A stretch of 64,000 nt of DNA from Nocardioides cavernae (lineage in GTDB: Bacteria > Actinomycetota > Actinomycetes > Propionibacteriales > Nocardioidaceae), in assembly GCF_013410035.1 (NCBI RefSeq), contig NZ_JACCBW010000004.1:124001-188000 (forward strand), in the 5' to 3' direction. Numbering within the stretch: the first letter of the stretch is position 1; every line of letters starts with the position of its first letter. Below, piece by piece: positions 63,226-64,000 of this stretch. The translations under genes and the position numbers were made by a program. The notes beneath the pieces are model-generated. The model saw nothing but the letters and a program-made list of their open reading frames with translations, ran no database searches and was not told the DNA's origin.

Positions 63226-63752
63226 CAGGCGACGTCCTCCCCCACCGGGTCCGAGGTCGCGGCGCGCACGGCGGCACGCTCGCGCGCGCGGAACTCGCGC
63301 AGCGCCTGCTTCATCTCCGCGCGACGCTCGCGTGTGGACCGCCTGGCCTCCTGCCGGGCCGCGAACCGGATCCGGTTGCGCGACTCCGGCGACAGGGCTC
63401 GTCGCAGTCCGTGGGTCCAGGACGCGGCCTTGACCACGGTCTCCCGGGCGACGATGTCGGCGAAGAGCCGCCCGTCGATGGGTCGTGCGACGGGGACCGC
63501 GGACGCGGGCTCCTCGACGTCGGGCGCGATCGAGGTGATCAGGTAGTGGGCGACGTCGTCACCGTCAGGCGCCGCGGAGGGCGCGGAGGGCGTGGGTGCG
63601 GTCACCGGTCGCTCGAGCAGGGCGAGGCGCTCACCGAGCGCCGCGGCGCTGGCCTCGGCCGCGGAGGCGCGACGCTGGGCGCGCAGGGCCAGCAGCAGGG
63701 CGACGAGCGCCACCACCCCGGCTGCGACCAGCACCACCTGCTCCGAGCTCAC
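63225..63752 (-). CDS. Membrane-anchored hypothetical protein, first gene of alaS operon
   Basis: A 175-residue protein with one N-terminal membrane helix (residues 6-24), a coiled alanine-rich stretch, a Pro/Ala linker and a strongly basic C-terminal helix (RFAARQEARRSTRERRAEMK). Not recognised; similar single-pass proteins occur at this place in other actinobacteria. GTG 63752 is 6 nt after a TATAGGGT promoter box. Confidence 0.65.
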   Translation of the reverse strand: MSSEQVVLVAAGVVALVALLLALRAQRRASAAEASAAALGERLALLERPVTAPTPSAPSAAPDGDDVAHYLITSIAPDVEEPASAVPVARPIDGRLFADIVARETVVKAASWTHGLRRALSPESRNRIRFAARQEARRSTRERRAEMKQALREFRARERAAVRAATSDPVGEDVA

Positions 63753-63758
63753 CGGGAC

Positions 63759-63764
63759 ACCCTA
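63759..63764 (-). promoter_or_regulatory. -10 element of the alaS-aro operon
   Basis: TAGGGT within TTATAGGGT, 6 nt before the GTG at 63752. It appears to drive the twelve-gene minus-strand unit down to 53291. Confidence 0.55.
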
Positions 63765-63787
63765 TAAGTCACGGCGAGCGGGTCGCC

Positions 63788-64000
63788 TCACCGCACGACG
63801 TAGAGGTCCTTGTAGTTGGGGGTGCCCGACGACCCGTCGCCCGACGGGTTGCCGATGTCCTCGCCGAATGCGAAGAGCCGGTTGACGTGGGCGGTCGGGA
63901 TGATCGGGAAGTAGTCGGTGAGGATCCGCTCGTCGAGCTCGCCCCACGCGGCGGGCTGGGCCTCGATCGGGAGCTCGACGATCTCGTCCATCGCGGCGTC
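63788..64000 (-). CDS. Probable ABC transporter substrate-binding protein, family 5, C-terminal end
   Basis: Only the last 70 residues are visible; the frame runs on beyond the window end. WGELDERILTDYFPIIPTAHVN and the closing GTPNYKDLYVVR resemble the C terminus of family 5 (oligopeptide/nickel) solute-binding lipoproteins. No transporter partner is inside the window. Assignment rests on a short segment. Confidence 0.55.
   Translation of the reverse strand, partial: DAAMDEIVELPIEAQPAAWGELDERILTDYFPIIPTAHVNRLFAFGEDIGNPSGDGSSGTPNYKDLYVVR

Overview
This 64 kb window reads as high-GC actinobacterial chromosome, most likely a Nocardioides-like member of the Nocardioidaceae. The grounds are very strong G/C preference at third codon positions, many GTG starts, WhiA, an RpfB-like protein, a mycothiol-type enzyme, and two actinobacterial core gene orders: uvrC-rapZ-yvcK-whiA-gap-pgk and alaS-ruvX-mltG-aroE-aroCKBQ. 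About 74 coding features are called and coding density is near 95%. I see no rRNA, tRNA, CRISPR array, insertion sequence or prophage.

Layout. (1) 1-6.4 kb, all minus: uvrC-rapZ-yvcK, then whiA, then gap-pgk, with tandem hairpins after whiA. (2) 6.4-12.4 kb: a secreted metalloprotease, a Rieske lipoprotein and uvrA, which has a LexA-type SOS box. (3) 12.5-22 kb: small accessory genes, including a thioredoxin-rhodanese fusion, a cytochrome b561, a cluster of three sulfotransferases, a dienelactone hydrolase with an endonuclease, a MerR-PP2C fusion and an esterase. (4) 22-25.8 kb: a translationally coupled glycosyltransferase / methyltransferase / alpha-barrel operon behind a TetR-like operator, facing a second methyltransferase. 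(5) 25.8-39.9 kb: ferredoxin reductase, an Mce-associated-like pair, an ion channel, hemerythrin, uvrB, a META lipoprotein, a phospholipase D family protein, AlkA-like glycosylase, tryptophan 2,3-dioxygenase, and an Rpf/G5 protein. (6) 39.9-53.8 kb: PaiB-like protein, ATP-dependent DNA ligase, serine protease, TetR, DUF1206, nusB-efp, alcohol dehydrogenase, a pair of tiny coupled ORFs, NAD(P)HX dehydratase with a histidine phosphatase, ArsR with a hydrolase, PhzF. (7) 53.3-63.8 kb: one probable twelve-gene minus-strand operon carrying alanyl-tRNA synthetase, RuvX, MltG, shikimate pathway genes and a prepilin peptidase. The window ends inside a probable family-5 substrate-binding protein.

How it works together. 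Housekeeping functions are nucleotide excision repair (uvrA, uvrB and uvrC at three separate sites), the shikimate pathway (aroB, aroQ, aroE, aroK, aroC), translation (alaS, efp, nusB) and cell-wall growth or resuscitation (mltG, rpf-like). The most general regulatory signal is a TANNNT-type -10 element placed 6-8 nt before the start codon. It occurs in front of more than twenty genes and implies widespread leaderless transcription; it also helps choose start codons (for example 33507, 34348 and 17342).

No single locus is proven to be an undescribed system. The best candidates are the operator-controlled glycosyltransferase operon (22.06-25.84 kb), the sulfotransferase triplet (15.26-17.28 kb), the MerR-PP2C fusion (19.16-20.24 kb) and the tiny cysteine-rich ORF pair (48.03-48.36 kb).
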